Program-made: the position numbers and the translations under genes
Origin: Stenotrophomonas maltophilia
GTDB taxonomy: Bacteria; Pseudomonadota; Gammaproteobacteria; Xanthomonadales; Xanthomonadaceae
Reading direction: 5' to 3'
Assembly (NCBI RefSeq): GCF_023518235.1
Contig: NZ_CP090423.1
Coordinates: forward strand, 4,171,001 to 4,235,000
Length of the DNA: 64,000 nucleotides
The notes under the pieces: generated by a model
Databases searched by the model: none
Told to the model about the DNA's origin: nothing
Seen by the model: only the letters and a program-made list of their open reading frames with translations
Shown here: positions 24,397-34,835 of the stretch, one piece after another
Numbering within the stretch: position 1 is the stretch's first letter
How the letters are laid out: each line of letters opens with the position of its first letter

Positions 24397-25632
24397 TTAT
24401 TCCTCCAGGAACAGGCTCACCACATCGTTGGTGAAGCGGCGGCCCAGTTCGGTCGGCTGTACGTGGCCGTCGGTCACCTCCAGCCACTCGCGCTGAACAG
24501 CCTCGGCCAGCGCTGCGTCGAGCACGCCGCGTGGCAGGCCGGTACGCGACTCGAAATCGCGCAGGCTGAAGCCTTCGTGCAGGCGCAGCAGATTCAGCAT
24601 GTACTCGAACGGCAGTCGCGCGGGCGCGATCACGTCGTCGCCGCCGAACGAGGCCGGGGTGCCGGCGCTGTCCAGGTAAGCCTGCGGGTGCTTCAGCTTC
24701 CAGCGCCGCAGCACGTGTTCCTCGGCGCCGGAACTGATCTTGCCGTGCGCGCCGGCACCGATGCCCAGGTAATCGCCAAAGCGCCAGTAGTTCAGGTTGT
24801 GCGCGCTCTGCCGGCCGGGGCGGGCATAGGCGCTGACCTCGTACTGGCCGAAGCCGGCCTGGGCCAGCAGCGCCTGGCAGTGTTCCTGCATGTCCCAGGC
24901 GTTGTCTTCATCGGGAATGCCCTGCGGCGGCCGTGCGAAGAACACCGTGTTCGGCTCCAGCGTGAGCTGGTAGTGCGAGATGTGCGCCGGCTGCAGCGCG
25001 AACGCACGCTCCAGGTCGGCCTCGGCGCCGGCCAGGGTCTGTTCCGGCAGCGCGTACATCAGGTCGATGTTGAAGTTGTCGTAGCCCGCGTCCTGCGCCA
25101 TCTTCACTGCGCGCTCGGCTTCGCCGCTGTCGTGGATGCGCCCCAGGCGCTTGAGCATCGCGTCGTCGAAACTCTGGATGCCGAAGCTGAGGCGGTTCAC
25201 GCCGGCTGCGCGGTAACGGTCGAAGCGGCCGTGCTCGGCGGTGCCCGGGTTGGTTTCCAGGGTGATCTCGGCATTCGGCGCGAAGCGCAGGCGTGCGCTG
25301 GCCTGCTGCAGGAAGCGGTCGATCGCTTCGGGCGGGAACAGGCTGGGCGTACCGCCGCCGAAGAACACACTATGCACCACCCGGCCCCAGACCAGCGGCA
25401 GATCCTGGTCCAGGTCGCGCAGCAGGGCATCGATGTAGGCGTCGAACGGCAGCTCGCCCTTGGCCTGGTGCGAATTGAAGTCGCAGTACGGGCATTTGCG
25501 CACACACCACGGCAGGTGCACGTACAGCGACAGCGGTGGCGGCACCAGCCGCGGCGGCGTGTCGTGGTCAGCGGAGCAGGCTTCGCCGGGCAGGTGGTTG
25601 CAGTGGTCGTGGGCGTGCGGCATGGGCTTCAT
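24397..25632 (-). CDS. hemW: Radical SAM heme chaperone HemW
   Basis: This protein of about 411 residues belongs to the HemW (formerly HemN-like) group, which binds heme and a 4Fe-4S cluster and is thought to deliver heme to respiratory enzymes. The radical SAM motif CVRKCPYC (C-x3-C-x2-C) follows SLYVHLPW. FFGGGTPSLF, TLETNPGT, NRLSFGIQSF and NIDLMYALPEQT follow in family order, with the HemN_C domain at the end. A histidine-rich N-terminus (MPHAHDHCNH) precedes the core. ATG at 25632 or 25623 are both possible. Last gene of the rph-VOC-rdgB-hemW run. Confidence 0.92.
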   Translation of the reverse strand: MKPMPHAHDHCNHLPGEACSADHDTPPRLVPPPLSLYVHLPWCVRKCPYCDFNSHQAKGELPFDAYIDALLRDLDQDLPLVWGRVVHSVFFGGGTPSLFPPEAIDRFLQQASARLRFAPNAEITLETNPGTAEHGRFDRYRAAGVNRLSFGIQSFDDAMLKRLGRIHDSGEAERAVKMAQDAGYDNFNIDLMYALPEQTLAGAEADLERAFALQPAHISHYQLTLEPNTVFFARPPQGIPDEDNAWDMQEHCQALLAQAGFGQYEVSAYARPGRQSAHNLNYWRFGDYLGIGAGAHGKISSGAEEHVLRRWKLKHPQAYLDSAGTPASFGGDDVIAPARLPFEYMLNLLRLHEGFSLRDFESRTGLPRGVLDAALAEAVQREWLEVTDGHVQPTELGRRFTNDVVSLFLEE

Positions 25633-25679
25633 CGGTAGTGCCGGCCGCAGGCCGGCTTCCCTGGTTCGATCAGGTGGCG

Positions 25680-26276
25680 TCAGTACAGCGTCGCCAGCTG
25701 CTGCTTGAGCTGCTGCAGGGCGAGGGCACGGTGGCTGATGGCGTTCTTCAGTGCCGGCTCCATTTCCGCGGCGGTCAGGCCGTGGGTGGTGTCCAGAAAC
25801 ACCGGGTTGTAGCCGAAACCATTCGTGCCGCGCAGCTCGCGGATGATCTGGCCTTCCCAACGGCCTTCGCAGATCAGCGGCTGCGGGTCGGTGGCGTGGC
25901 GCAGCAGCACGATGACCGCATAGAAGCGCGCGCTGCGCTGGCCATCGGGGACCTCGGCCATGGCATCGAGCAGCTTGGCGTTGTTGGCTGCGGCATTGGT
26001 CGGGTGGCCGGCATAGCGCGCGCTGTACAGGCCCGGTGCGCCGCCGAGGGCATCGACGATCAAACCCGAATCATCGGCCAGCGCCGGCAGGCCGGTCGCT
26101 TCGCAGGCCGCGCGGGCCTTCAGCAGCGCGTTTTCGACGAAGGTCAGGCCGGTTTCCTCGACATCACCCAAGCCCAGCTCGGCGGCCGAGGTGATCTGCA
26201 GGGGCAGGTCGGCCAGGATCTCCTGCATCTCCACCAGCTTGCCGGCGTTGTGGCTGGCCAGTACCAGTTTCTTCAT
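25680..26276 (-). CDS. rdgB: Non-canonical purine NTP pyrophosphatase (RdgB/HAM1)
   Basis: The 198-residue enzyme hydrolyses dITP, ITP and XTP to monophosphates, cleaning the nucleotide pool. Hallmarks: LASHNAGKLVEM at the N-terminus, ETGLTFVENALLKA, LADDSGL, GAPGLYSARYAG, and GTNGFGYNPVF near 155. Length is typical. The start overlaps the end of the VOC gene by 4 nt. RdgB following rph is a common order. Confidence 0.96.
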   Translation of the reverse strand: MKKLVLASHNAGKLVEMQEILADLPLQITSAAELGLGDVEETGLTFVENALLKARAACEATGLPALADDSGLIVDALGGAPGLYSARYAGHPTNAAANNAKLLDAMAEVPDGQRSARFYAVIVLLRHATDPQPLICEGRWEGQIIRELRGTNGFGYNPVFLDTTHGLTAAEMEPALKNAISHRALALQQLKQQLATLY

Positions 26277-26662
26277 GTGCGGGGCTCCAGCAGGTCCCAG
26301 GTGTTGCCATACAGATCGCGGAACACCGCGACCGTCGCGTAGGGTTCTTCGCGCGGCGCTTCCAGGAATTCGACACCGGCGGCCAGCATCGCGGCGTGGT
26401 CGCGGTGGAAATCGTCGGTGTTGAGGAAGAAGCCGACACGGCCACCGGTCTGGTTGCCGATGCGGCTGCGCTGCTCGTCGTTGCTGGCGCGTGCCAGCAG
26501 CAGGGCGGCTGCGCTGCCATCGGTTGGGCCGACCACGACCCAACGCTTGGTGCCCTGGTCGATGTCTTCCAGCAGCGTGAAGCCGAGCTTGCCGGTGTAC
26601 CAGGCGATCGCTTCGTCATAGTCGGCCACCACCAGGGTGGTCAGGGCGATCCGGCGGTTCAT
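26273..26662 (-). CDS. VOC family protein (glyoxalase/bleomycin-resistance fold)
   Basis: The 129-residue protein is a single VOC domain: [20 protein letters not shown] opening, [13 protein letters not shown], and [19 protein letters not shown] with a closing [16 protein letters not shown]. The metal-ligand pattern of glyoxalase I is not fully evident, so activity is open. It overlaps rdgB and rph by 4 nt each, so the three genes are tightly coupled. Confidence 0.9.
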   Translation of the reverse strand: MNRRIALTTLVVADYDEAIAWYTGKLGFTLLEDIDQGTKRWVVVGPTDGSAAALLLARASNDEQRSRIGNQTGGRVGFFLNTDDFHRDHAAMLAAGVEFLEAPREEPYATVAVFRDLYGNTWDLLEPRT

Positions 26663-27384
26663 GCCGACAGCGCCGCCTGCTGTGCGGCCAGCAGTTCGGT
26701 CACGCCCTTTTCGGCCAGGCCCAGCAGTGCGTCCAGCTCGTCGCGACGGAAGGCGTGGCCTTCAGCGGTGCCCTGCAGCTCGATGAAGCCGCCGCCGTCG
26801 TTCATCACCACGTTCATGTCGGTGTCGCAGTCGCTGTCTTCGGCGTAGTCCAGGTCCAGCACCGGAGCGCCTCGGTACACGCCCACCGACACGGCGGCCA
26901 CTGCGCCGAGGATCGGGTTGCGCTTGATCTCGCCGCGCTTGATCAGCACGTTCACCGCATCGACCAGGGCCACGTAGGCGCCGGTGATGGCGGCGGTGCG
27001 GGTGCCACCGTCGGCCTGCAGCACGTCGCAGTCGAGGGTGATGGTGCGTTCGCCCAGCGCATTGCGGTCCACGCAGGCGCGCAGGCTGCGGCCAATCAGG
27101 CGCTGGATTTCCAGCGTGCGGCCACCCTGCTTGCCGCGGGTCGCTTCACGGTCGCTGCGGGTGTCGGTGGCGCGCGGCAGCATGCCGTACTCGGCGGTCA
27201 CCCAGCCTTCGCCCTTGCCACGCAGGAAGCCCGGCACGCGGTTCTCGACGCTGGCGGTGCACAGCACGCGGGTTTCACCGAAGCACACCAGCACCGAACC
27301 TTCGGCGTGGCGGGTGAAGCCGCGTTGGATGACGACCGGGCGGAGCTGGTCGGGCTGGCGGCCGCTGGGGCGGGAATCGGACAT
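26659..27384 (-). CDS. rph: Ribonuclease PH
   Basis: The 241-residue phosphorolytic 3'-5' exoribonuclease trims tRNA 3' ends. Family blocks: [53 protein letters not shown] (with the phosphate-contact arginines), [20 protein letters not shown] and [18 protein letters not shown]. Length matches E. coli RNase PH (238). The ATG at 27384 ([16 protein letters not shown]) is the normal start. It is divergent from yicC, another RNase. Confidence 0.96.
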   Translation of the reverse strand: MSDSRPSGRQPDQLRPVVIQRGFTRHAEGSVLVCFGETRVLCTASVENRVPGFLRGKGEGWVTAEYGMLPRATDTRSDREATRGKQGGRTLEIQRLIGRSLRACVDRNALGERTITLDCDVLQADGGTRTAAITGAYVALVDAVNVLIKRGEIKRNPILGAVAAVSVGVYRGAPVLDLDYAEDSDCDTDMNVVMNDGGGFIELQGTAEGHAFRRDELDALLGLAEKGVTELLAAQQAALSA

Positions 27385-27508
27385 GGTGCGGGTTCCGTAA
27401 GGGCAGGGGAGTACGCCGCCATGCCCGCGGCCTTCACGGGGCGGGCAAGGGGGCTCTGGTGAGGGCGCTAGGGTACCATTCCCCCTTTGCACGCACCGGA
27501 CACATTCC

Positions 27509-28369
27509 ATGATTCGAAGCATGACCGCCTATGCCGGCGGCGAGCGCGTCACCCCGTGGGGCACGCTGGGCTGCGAGCTGCGCTCGGTCAACCACCGTTT
27601 CCTGGAGGTCGGCACCCGCCTGCCCGAGGAACTGCGGGCGCTGGAGCCGCAGCTGCGCGAGCGCATCGCCGCGCGCCTGAGCCGCGGCAAGCTGGATCTG
27701 GTGATGCGCCTGCGCGCACCGGAGGCCGCTGCCAACCTGCAGGTGGACGAGGCGCTGCTGGGCCAGCTGGGGCGTCTGGCGCACCGCCTGACCTCCGATT
27801 TCCCCAACCTGCAGGTCAGCTTCACCGATCTGCTGCAGCTGCCGGGCGTGACCCGCGGCGAGGCCACCGATGCGCCCGCCCTGCAGGCCGAGGCCCTGGC
27901 CCTGATGGACCAGGTGCTGGATGGCTTCATCGAGGCGCGTGAACGCGAAGGCGGCAAGCTGGCCGCCGCCATCGCCGAGCGCGTGGACGGCATCGAGCGC
28001 ATCGCCACCGAAGTGCGCACGCTGATTCCGGCAATTCGCGACGGCCAGCGCGCCAAGCTGGCCGCCCGCCTGGCCGATCTGCCGCACCCGGTCGATCCCG
28101 GCCGCGCCGAGCAGGAGCTGGTGCTGTGGCTGCAGAAGCTGGATGTGGATGAAGAACTGGACCGCCTCGGCAGTCACATCGCCGAGATCCGCCGCGTGCT
28201 CAAGCAGCGCGAGCCGGTCGGCCGCCGCCTGGACTTCCTGCTGCAGGAGTTCAACCGCGAAGCCAACACACTGGGCTCGAAGTCGGTGGACAGCCGTACC
28301 TCCAATGCCGCGGTGGAGCTGAAGGTTCTGATCGACCAGATCCGCGAGCAGGTGCAGAACATCGAGTGA
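27509..28369 (+). CDS. yicC: YicC/YloC family endoribonuclease
   Basis: The 286-residue protein is a full Yic[13 protein letters not shown] start, [24 protein letters not shown], and C-terminal [32 protein letters not shown] with the conserved Glu pair of the catalytic domain. YicC cleaves RNA and in E. coli promotes decay of the sRNA RyhB. It is divergent from rph (124 nt), so two RNA-processing enzymes share a promoter region. Confidence 0.93.
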   Translation: MIRSMTAYAGGERVTPWGTLGCELRSVNHRFLEVGTRLPEELRALEPQLRERIAARLSRGKLDLVMRLRAPEAAANLQVDEALLGQLGRLAHRLTSDFPNLQVSFTDLLQLPGVTRGEATDAPALQAEALALMDQVLDGFIEAREREGGKLAAAIAERVDGIERIATEVRTLIPAIRDGQRAKLAARLADLPHPVDPGRAEQELVLWLQKLDVDEELDRLGSHIAEIRRVLKQREPVGRRLDFLLQEFNREANTLGSKSVDSRTSNAAVELKVLIDQIREQVQNIE

Positions 28370-28377
28370 TGCTGGAG

Positions 28378-28397
28378 GGGCGCCTTGGGGCGCCCTT
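28378..28397. terminator. Hairpin between convergent yicC and selD
   Basis: GGGCGCC-TTGG-GGCGCCC (28378-28395) lies 9 nt after the yicC stop and 8 nt beyond the selD stop on the other strand. There is no long T-run, so termination efficiency is uncertain. Confidence 0.6.
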
Positions 28398-28404
28398 CCT
28401 CGCT

Positions 28405-29484
28405 TCAGGCCACGCGGACGCCCGGCGTTCCTTCGCTCAACCGCCCGACCACGGCCGCCTGGCCGAACCCCGCTTCGTGGAAGCAGGCCAGCACCGCATC
28501 CACCGCCTCCGGGGCGCACGACACCAGCAGGCCGCCGCTGGTCTGCGGGTCGGTCAGCAGCGGCTGCCAATGGGCGGCCAGGCCATCGGCGAAGCGAACC
28601 TCGGCGCCATACGAGGCCCAGTTGCGGCTGGAGGCGCCGGTTACGCAGCCGCGCTGCAGCAACTCCAGGGTCTGAGGCAGCAGCGGCACCTGGGCACTGT
28701 CCACGTCGGCGGAAACACCACTGGCGCGACACACTTCCAGCAGGTGCCCGAGCAGGCCGAAGCCGGTGACGTCGGTCATCGCGTGCACGCCGTCCAGTGC
28801 CGCCAGCGGCACGCCGACGGTGTTGAGCCGTGTGGTCGAATCAAGCATCTGCCGATAGCCCTCGGCATCGAGCCGTTCCTTCTTCAGCGCCGACGAGTAC
28901 ACGCCCACGCCCAACGGCTTGCCCAGCACCAGCACATCGCCGGCGCGGGCATCGGCATTGCGCTTGAGCCGCTGCGGATCGAGCACACCGATCGCGGCCA
29001 GGCCGTAGATGGGTTCCACCGCGTCGATGCTGTGGCCGCCGGCGACCACGATGCCGGCGTCGGCGCAGGCGCGTTCCCCGCCCTGCAGGATGCCGCGGAT
29101 GGTGTCCTGCGGCAGCGTGTTGATCGGCATGCCGACGATGGCCAGCGCGAACAACGGGCGCGCACCCATCGCGTACAGGTCCGACAGCGCGTTGGTGGCG
29201 GCGATGCGGCCGAAGTCGAACGGGTCATCGACGATCGGCATGAAGAAGTCGGTGGTGGCGACGATCGCCTGGTCGTCGTTCAGCCGGTACACCGCTGCGT
29301 CATCGCTGGTCTCACGGCCGACCAGCAGTTCAGCCGGTGCGGGAAGTGCTGGAACACCGCGCAGCAGTCCAGACAGCACGCCCGGTGCGATCTTGCAGCC
29401 GCAGCCGCCGCCATGGGCCAGCGAGGTCAATCGCGGCGGGGCCTCGGCCGTGGAAGCGGTGGGGGACTGCGCATGCGTGGCCAT
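28405..29484 (-). CDS. selD: Selenide, water dikinase
   Basis: The 359-residue enzyme makes selenophosphate from selenide and ATP, the selenium donor for SelA. The active site GGGCGCK holds C28 and K31, matching E. coli C17/K20; the residue is cysteine, not selenocysteine. ATP-site Asp motifs appear in TSDDAAVY and VATTDFFMPIVDDP, followed by GGHSIDAVEPIYG and MTDVTGFGLLGH. It is the last gene of the selenium block, downstream of tRNA-Sec and on the same strand. Confidence 0.96.
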   Translation of the reverse strand: MATHAQSPTASTAEAPPRLTSLAHGGGCGCKIAPGVLSGLLRGVPALPAPAELLVGRETSDDAAVYRLNDDQAIVATTDFFMPIVDDPFDFGRIAATNALSDLYAMGARPLFALAIVGMPINTLPQDTIRGILQGGERACADAGIVVAGGHSIDAVEPIYGLAAIGVLDPQRLKRNADARAGDVLVLGKPLGVGVYSSALKKERLDAEGYRQMLDSTTRLNTVGVPLAALDGVHAMTDVTGFGLLGHLLEVCRASGVSADVDSAQVPLLPQTLELLQRGCVTGASSRNWASYGAEVRFADGLAAHWQPLLTDPQTSGGLLVSCAPEAVDAVLACFHEAGFGQAAVVGRLSEGTPGVRVA

Positions 29485-29510
29485 GCCGGCATCTCCTGCG
29501 GAAACACGAA

Positions 29511-29606
29511 TGGCGGAAGGCAGCAGGAGTCGAACCTACCAGGGAGCGATCGACGCCCCCTACTGGGTTTGAAGCCCAGCCGCATGCCCGGATGCGCATG
29601 CCTTCC
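29511..29606 (-). tRNA. selC: tRNA-Sec (UCA anticodon)
   Basis: The 96-nt minus-strand sequence begins GGAAGGCATGCG and ends CTGCCTTCCGCCA, forming a long 8-bp-type acceptor stem, with CCA encoded. The anticodon loop GGGCTTCAAACCC presents UCA, which reads UGA. A long variable arm (GGGGGCGTCGATCGCTCCC) and the TpsiC arm GGTTCGACTCC follow. This size and anticodon are diagnostic for selenocysteine tRNA. It sits between selB and selD in the same orientation, so it may be processed from a common transcript. Confidence 0.96.
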
Positions 29607-29630
29607 GAAAGTACGGCGATGCCGCTGCGC

Positions 29631-31544
29631 TCAACCGTGCGGGGCGTTCCACTGCAGGTCGCCGCGCGGCCGATGGTGGTCACCGACGCGTCGAGTGTAG
29701 CCAACGCGATTGAAGAACTCCAAGATCTGGATGCTGCGCTTGCGACCCAGGCCGATGGCATCGCGGAACGCCGCCGCGTCCACAGTGCCGGTGGCATGTG
29801 ACAGCTGCGCGAGGATGGCAGCCAGCTCGGCGATACGCGCCGGTGCATAGAACAGGTCCGGCACGATCTGGAACAGGTCGCCGCGTGCCGCCGCCCGGCG
29901 CAGGACAGCGCGCAGCTCATCCTCGGCGAGGCCGAGATCAGTGGCCACGGTACGCACCCAGGGCGGATCGAAGCCGCCGGCATGCAGCCGAGGCAGCACC
30001 CGTTGCAGCAGCAGGCGTTCGCGCTCCGGTGGCGCATGGTCGTGCCCGGGCAGGCGCCACCAGGCGCCCACGCGCTGCACGCTGCCATCGTCGAGCAGGT
30101 CCTGCAGCAGCGCGTTCCAGAGGCTCACCGCCAGAGCGGGCAGGGTGCTGCGCTGCAGGCGGCCGCTGTCGACACCGGGCTCGTCCGGGCGCCGTTCATG
30201 CCAATCGCGCAGCGAGCTGACCACCTGATCGCGCAGCGCCTGCCAGTGCGCGGCAAGAATGATGACGGTGTCTTGGCGGGTCGCGATGCGCCGTGCGTCC
30301 TCGGGCAGTTCAATCTGCTCGATCGCACGCCGGCAGTAGCGTTGCAGGGCGGCGAGGGAAACACCGGCGGGCGCCTGCTGCAGCAGCGGGCCGCTGCCGG
30401 CGCCGGCCGCCAGCTGCTCCAGCGCCCCCAGCCAGGCCAGTCGCGCCGGGCTGCGCCGGCGCCGTTGTGGCGGATCCGGATCGAGCACGATGCCACCACC
30501 CAGCGTGCGGGTGGCGGCTGAATCACGGGCAATGAAGCGATCGCCGCACATCGCGCAGACTGGCGTATCGAACACCAGCTGCACGAGCTGCCCATTGCCG
30601 TGATCGTCGTGTTCCAGCAGCACCACGCGGGCCTGCCGGTGCATCGTGCCCCAATGGATGTGCAACGGTGCCCAATCGCGCAACGGCGCCGCCAGCGCAG
30701 GCAGCCGCAGGCGCACATCGACGCGGGTGGTGGCCAGCAGTGCGCGCGGATCGGCGATCCAGTCGCCGCGGTCGATCGCATCGCGGGCGATGGAGGCCAG
30801 GTTCAATGCGCAGCGTTGCCCCGCCATGGCCTGTTCACTGGCCTGGTTCTGTGCATGGATGCTGCGTACGCGAACCTCGTTGCCGGCCGGCATCAGCTGC
30901 AGGTGTGCACCGACGCCGGTCACACCGCCATGCACCGCACCGGTCACCAGCGTGCCGTGGCCCGCCAGCGAGAACACGCGGTCCACCGGCATGCGGAACA
31001 GTTCGCCTTGCCGTTCAGCCGGGTGCGCGCTGTCGGTGCCGGCGGCCCACGCGTGCAGGTGGGAGCGCAGTGCCGCGACACCCGCATCATCGGCATCCAG
31101 GCTGTTGCAGGCGAACACGGGTGCATCCTGCAGTGACGTACGCGCCAGCAGTGCCGCAATCTGGATCTCCACCTGGGCAATGCGCGCCACATCCACCCGG
31201 TCGATCTTGGTCAGTGCCACCGCGCCGCGATCCACGCCCAGCAACTGCAGGATCGCCAGGTGCTCGCGGGTCTGCGGCATCACGCCGTCGTCGGCGGCGA
31301 CCACCAGCAGGGCAACGTCGATGCCAGTGGCGCCGGCTACCATGGTGTGCACGAAGCGCTCATGGCCGGGGACGTCGACGAAGCCCAGTGTGGCGGTCGC
31401 ATCGACCGGCACATAGGCGTAACCAAGCTCAATGGAAATGCCGCGCGTGCGTTCCTCCGGCAGGCGATCGGTCTCGATGCCGGTCAATGCGCGTACCAGG
31501 CGGGTCTTGCCATGGTCGATGTGCCCGGCCGTGCCGACGATCAT
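29631..31544 (-). CDS. selB: Selenocysteine-specific elongation factor
   Basis: The 637-residue GTPase delivers Sec-tRNA to UGA codons marked by a SECIS hairpin. GTPase motifs: [11 protein letters not shown] (G1), [11 protein letters not shown] (G2), DVPGHERFV (G3) and LTKID (G4). The EF-Tu-like domains end at about residue 340. The C-terminal third carries tandem winged-helix repeats that bind SECIS RNA (ending [15 protein letters not shown]). Length is near E. coli SelB (614). Its start overlaps selA's end by 4 nt, and its stop is 24 nt from tRNA-Sec. Confidence 0.96.
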   Translation of the reverse strand: MIVGTAGHIDHGKTRLVRALTGIETDRLPEERTRGISIELGYAYVPVDATATLGFVDVPGHERFVHTMVAGATGIDVALLVVAADDGVMPQTREHLAILQLLGVDRGAVALTKIDRVDVARIAQVEIQIAALLARTSLQDAPVFACNSLDADDAGVAALRSHLHAWAAGTDSAHPAERQGELFRMPVDRVFSLAGHGTLVTGAVHGGVTGVGAHLQLMPAGNEVRVRSIHAQNQASEQAMAGQRCALNLASIARDAIDRGDWIADPRALLATTRVDVRLRLPALAAPLRDWAPLHIHWGTMHRQARVVLLEHDDHGNGQLVQLVFDTPVCAMCGDRFIARDSAATRTLGGGIVLDPDPPQRRRRSPARLAWLGALEQLAAGAGSGPLLQQAPAGVSLAALQRYCRRAIEQIELPEDARRIATRQDTVIILAAHWQALRDQVVSSLRDWHERRPDEPGVDSGRLQRSTLPALAVSLWNALLQDLLDDGSVQRVGAWWRLPGHDHAPPERERLLLQRVLPRLHAGGFDPPWVRTVATDLGLAEDELRAVLRRAAARGDLFQIVPDLFYAPARIAELAAILAQLSHATGTVDAAAFRDAIGLGRKRSIQILEFFNRVGYTRRVGDHHRPRGDLQWNAPHG

Positions 31545-32965
31545 GCCTGCAGCGCGCTCCACTGGGCGAGGAAATCGGCTTCGTCTGCGTCCTCCAGACA
31601 GCGCAGATCCAGCCACAGTGCGTCATCGGCAATGCGCCCCAGAACCGGCTGCGGCAGTTGGCGCAGGTGCTTGGCGAAACGGTCCAGTCCCCCGCGACGC
31701 GTACAGGTGATGCGCAATCCCGCGCTGGCCAGCTGCGCCAGCGGCTGCGCGCCGCTGCCGATCTGGCTGTGCATTGGCGCCGCTTCGATGCGGTAGTCGT
31801 CCGTCATCGCGGACCGCATCGGCGGCAGCAGGCGTTGTGCCTGCGCATCGATGTCCTGCTGCGTGCGCGCCAGCGTACGCAGGGTCGGCAGGCGCTGCGC
31901 CAGGTACTCAGGTTCGCGGTACAGCGCCAGCACCGCTTCCAGTGCAGCCAGGCTCATCTTGTCCATTCGCAGTGCGCGCTTGAGCGGGTTGCGGTTGATC
32001 CGTGCGATCAGGTCGGCGCGGCCGGCGATGATGCCCGCCTGCGGCCCGCCCAGCAGCTTGTCGCCGCTGAACGAGACCAGATCGGCACCGGCGGCCAGCG
32101 CGTCCTGCACCGTCGGTTCGGATGGCAGGCCGAAGGCGGCCAGGTCGCACAGGCTGCCACTGCCCAGATCCACCACCAGCGGCAGGCCGTGCCCGTGGGC
32201 AATGGTGGCCATCGCCGCAGTGTCGACCTTGGCAGTGAACCCGGTGATGGCGTAGTTGCTGGCATGTACCTCCATCAGCAGCGCGGTACGCGCGTTGATG
32301 GCGCCGGCGAAATCGGCCGGGTGGGTACGGTTGGTGGTGCCCACTTCGCGCAGCCGTGCACCGGCGCTGCGCATCACATCGGGGATACGGAAGGCACCGC
32401 CGATCTCCACCAGTTCACCGCGTGACACCACCACCTCGCGGCGGTTGGCCAGGCTGTTGAGCAGCAGCAACACCGCCGCGGCATTGTTGTTGACCACGGT
32501 GGCGGCTTCAGCGCCGGTGAGTTCGCAGATCAGTGCCTGCACCCGCGCATCGCGGTCACCACGGCGACCGCGGTCGAGGTCGAACTCCAGATCGACCGGC
32601 GCGGTCATTGCGCGGGTGACCGCGTGCACCGCGATCTCCGGCAGCAGGGCGCGACCCAGGTTGGTATGCAGCACGGTGCCGGTCAGGTTGAACATCGGCT
32701 GCAGGCTCTGGCGGGCATCGGTAGCCAGTACCGCCTCGAGCGCCGCAACCAGTGCCGGGCCCTCGGTTGCCTGCTGCAGATGCTCGGCCGAAAGCGCACC
32801 GGCGCTGATGCGTTCGCGCAGCGTCTGCACCTGCGAGCGCAGCAGTTGGGTGATGCGGCTGCGGCCGTGGCCTTCGATCAGTGCCGACAGCGCCGGCAGG
32901 CGCAGCAGCCGATCCAGCGAAGGCAGCGCAGCCGAGGATGCCGGGGCAGGGCGGGTGCGTGGCAT
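31541..32965 (-). CDS. selA: L-seryl-tRNA(Sec) selenium transferase
   Basis: The 474-residue PLP enzyme converts Ser-tRNA-Sec to Sec-tRNA-Sec with selenophosphate. Features: [18 protein letters not shown], the [13 protein letters not shown] block, [26 protein letters not shown] and the PLP lysine in [15 protein letters not shown] (about residue 295). Length is close to E. coli SelA (463). It is 4 nt downstream of fdhE and overlaps selB, consistent with one operon. Confidence 0.96.
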   Translation of the reverse strand: MPRTRPAPASSAALPSLDRLLRLPALSALIEGHGRSRITQLLRSQVQTLRERISAGALSAEHLQQATEGPALVAALEAVLATDARQSLQPMFNLTGTVLHTNLGRALLPEIAVHAVTRAMTAPVDLEFDLDRGRRGDRDARVQALICELTGAEAATVVNNNAAAVLLLLNSLANRREVVVSRGELVEIGGAFRIPDVMRSAGARLREVGTTNRTHPADFAGAINARTALLMEVHASNYAITGFTAKVDTAAMATIAHGHGLPLVVDLGSGSLCDLAAFGLPSEPTVQDALAAGADLVSFSGDKLLGGPQAGIIAGRADLIARINRNPLKRALRMDKMSLAALEAVLALYREPEYLAQRLPTLRTLARTQQDIDAQAQRLLPPMRSAMTDDYRIEAAPMHSQIGSGAQPLAQLASAGLRITCTRRGGLDRFAKHLRQLPQPVLGRIADDALWLDLRCLEDADEADFLAQWSALQA

Positions 32966-32969
32966 CGGT

Positions 32970-33953
32970 TCAGTCGCCGTCGGCCTGCCACAGCAGCGGG
33001 TTCTGGCTGGCACGCGCGTAGCCTTCCTCGCCCAGCAGGATATCCAGCGCCAGCGTCGCCAGATCGTCGGCCACCGGGTCCAGCTGCGGGTCCTTCTCCA
33101 GATACAGGATCTTGCGGTAGCTGTGGCAGTGGTCGCAGGTCTCGGCGCGAACCGCGCTCTCACGCACAGCCTCGCCGCTGTCACCGTCCACATCGGCCAG
33201 CGCGCGATAGGCGATGTCCTTGCCGGCGGCGCCACACTGGCTGCACTGCACACGCACGTAGTGCCACTGGCAGGCGCACAGCGAGCATGACAGGTATCGG
33301 TAGGACGCGTAGGGCGGGCGTGCCTGCACCATGCTGGCCACCGGCAGGGTGCCGCACAGCGGGCACAGGCCGGGTGCGTCGGCCAGTGGTTTCAGGTCGG
33401 TGGCGCGGAAGCTGGCGGCCAGCACGGCCCAGTACACCTGCAATGCATTCATCACCAGCAACGCAGCCACTGCATCCACCGACGGTGCGTCATCACGCTC
33501 CAGCACCGCATGGGCCTGTGCATCGAGCCAGCGGTCATCGGCGGCGGCGACACGCTGCAGCTCCTGCCGTGTTTCTGCCGGCAGCCCGGCTTCGTCGGCG
33601 CAGTGCTGGCACAGCATGCGCAGCCAGTCACGCCAGCCATCATCGAGCTGAAGCGTGTTGGCCGGCCGCAACGGCATGCCGGCACCGGCAGCGGCGCTTG
33701 ACTGTTGCGCGCGCGCCTGCGCCTGCAATGCCTCGCGCCGCTGCGGTGTCACTTCATCCAGCAGTGCCTGCTGGGCATCGGCCAGCGCCGCCAGCAGCTG
33801 CAGGTAACCGCCGATGGCACTGTGGACGGCCAGGCTGCGCAGGCGCGCCGCGCGATCGGTGAACAGCGATGCTGGATCGGGCAGGATGATGCGGGGGACG
33901 TCGCGCGAGGCGAGCGTCTCGATCTCACCGGGTTCAAGGATGCGTTGCGCCAT
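32970..33953 (-). CDS. fdhE: Formate dehydrogenase accessory protein FdhE
   Basis: The 327-residue cytoplasmic protein is needed for activity of respiratory formate dehydrogenases and binds iron through rubredoxin-like sites. Four CxxC pairs are visible in the C-terminal half: [19 protein letters not shown] and TCDHCHSY. Start at ATG 33953 ([14 protein letters not shown]), the canonical N-terminus; a longer in-frame reading would cross intergenic palindromes. It lies between fdoI (234 nt gap holding repeats) and selA. Confidence 0.93.
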   Translation of the reverse strand: MAQRILEPGEIETLASRDVPRIILPDPASLFTDRAARLRSLAVHSAIGGYLQLLAALADAQQALLDEVTPQRREALQAQARAQQSSAAAGAGMPLRPANTLQLDDGWRDWLRMLCQHCADEAGLPAETRQELQRVAAADDRWLDAQAHAVLERDDAPSVDAVAALLVMNALQVYWAVLAASFRATDLKPLADAPGLCPLCGTLPVASMVQARPPYASYRYLSCSLCACQWHYVRVQCSQCGAAGKDIAYRALADVDGDSGEAVRESAVRAETCDHCHSYRKILYLEKDPQLDPVADDLATLALDILLGEEGYARASQNPLLWQADGD

Positions 33954-34027
33954 GCAGGGCCAGCCGGAAGAACCAGGCTCCATCCTCGCCGTTGTCGGCG
34001 CTGGCGTCCAGCGTGCCAATGTCAAAG

Positions 34028-34108
34028 CAGTCGAGCGTGGCTCGACTCTACAGAGGTGGATCCCGACCGTTGGTCGGGATTCGATCAGTGCCGACCAACG
34101 GTCGGCAC
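34028..34108. repeat. Three palindromes between fdoI and fdhE
   Basis: AGTCGAGC-GTG-GCTCGACT with CTAC (34028-34051), ATCCCGACC-GTT-GGTCGGGAT (34060-34080) and GTGCCGACC-AAC-GGTCGGCAC (34088-34108) lie in the 234-nt gap within the formate/selenium block. They may attenuate read-through from the structural fdo genes into fdhE-selAB. Confidence 0.82.
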
Positions 34109-34187
34109 CCACCATCAGACCTCGCCATCCCACCGATAGCTGCTGTTGCCTTGGCTTGAAGCGGGTGCAGGGCCGCAGGCCCTGCTG

Positions 34188-34835
34188 CTAACCCTGTTCC
34201 CGGCGCCCGCGCAGGATGTCGCGGAACCACTGCCGGTGGTGCTTGTACGCCCAGCCGTAGGTCACCTTGCCCTGGGTCATCGCCCGCACCGAGCCCTTGA
34301 TCCAGATCGCCGCATAGATGTGCACCACGATCGCGCAGATCAGTACCCAGCCGAACAGCGCGTGCGCAAGCACCGAGAAGCGGATCACCCCGATCGGGAA
34401 GAAGTGGCTGAAGTACTGCCGCCAGATCACAAAGCCGGTCAGCAGCAGCGCCGACAGGCAGCCGATGATGGCCCAGAACAGCAGCTTCTGCCCGGCATTG
34501 AAACGGCCCACCGGTGGCAGCCGCTCGTCTTCGTTGCGCAGCACATCGCGCATGCCGCGCAGCCACGCGCGGTCGTCGGCGGTCGGCAGGTTGTCGCGCC
34601 ACATGCGCAGGGCCAGCAAGGCAAAGCCCACCACCATGGCCAGCCCGACGAACGGGTGCAGGATGCGCGTCCACGGTCCGCCGCCGAACAGCTGGGTGAG
34701 CGGGAACAGGGCAGGGTGGAACAATGCCAGTCCGGACAGTGCCGTCAGCACGAAGCAGATCGCCACGATCCAGTGGTTGATGCGGGTCGGCGCGCGGTAG
34801 CGGATGATCTGTCGCGGGTGCGGTGCGTACTTCAT
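34188..34835 (-). CDS. fdoI: Formate dehydrogenase gamma subunit, cytochrome b556
   Basis: The 215-residue membrane subunit has four predicted helices and heme-ligating histidines within [56 protein letters not shown] and [20 protein letters not shown]. It passes electrons from the iron-sulfur subunit to quinone. It overlaps fdoH by 4 nt. Close to E. coli FdoI/FdnI (211-217 residues); paralogue choice (fdo or fdn) is not resolvable. Confidence 0.94.
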   Translation of the reverse strand: MKYAPHPRQIIRYRAPTRINHWIVAICFVLTALSGLALFHPALFPLTQLFGGGPWTRILHPFVGLAMVVGFALLALRMWRDNLPTADDRAWLRGMRDVLRNEDERLPPVGRFNAGQKLLFWAIIGCLSALLLTGFVIWRQYFSHFFPIGVIRFSVLAHALFGWVLICAIVVHIYAAIWIKGSVRAMTQGKVTYGWAYKHHRQWFRDILRGRREQG

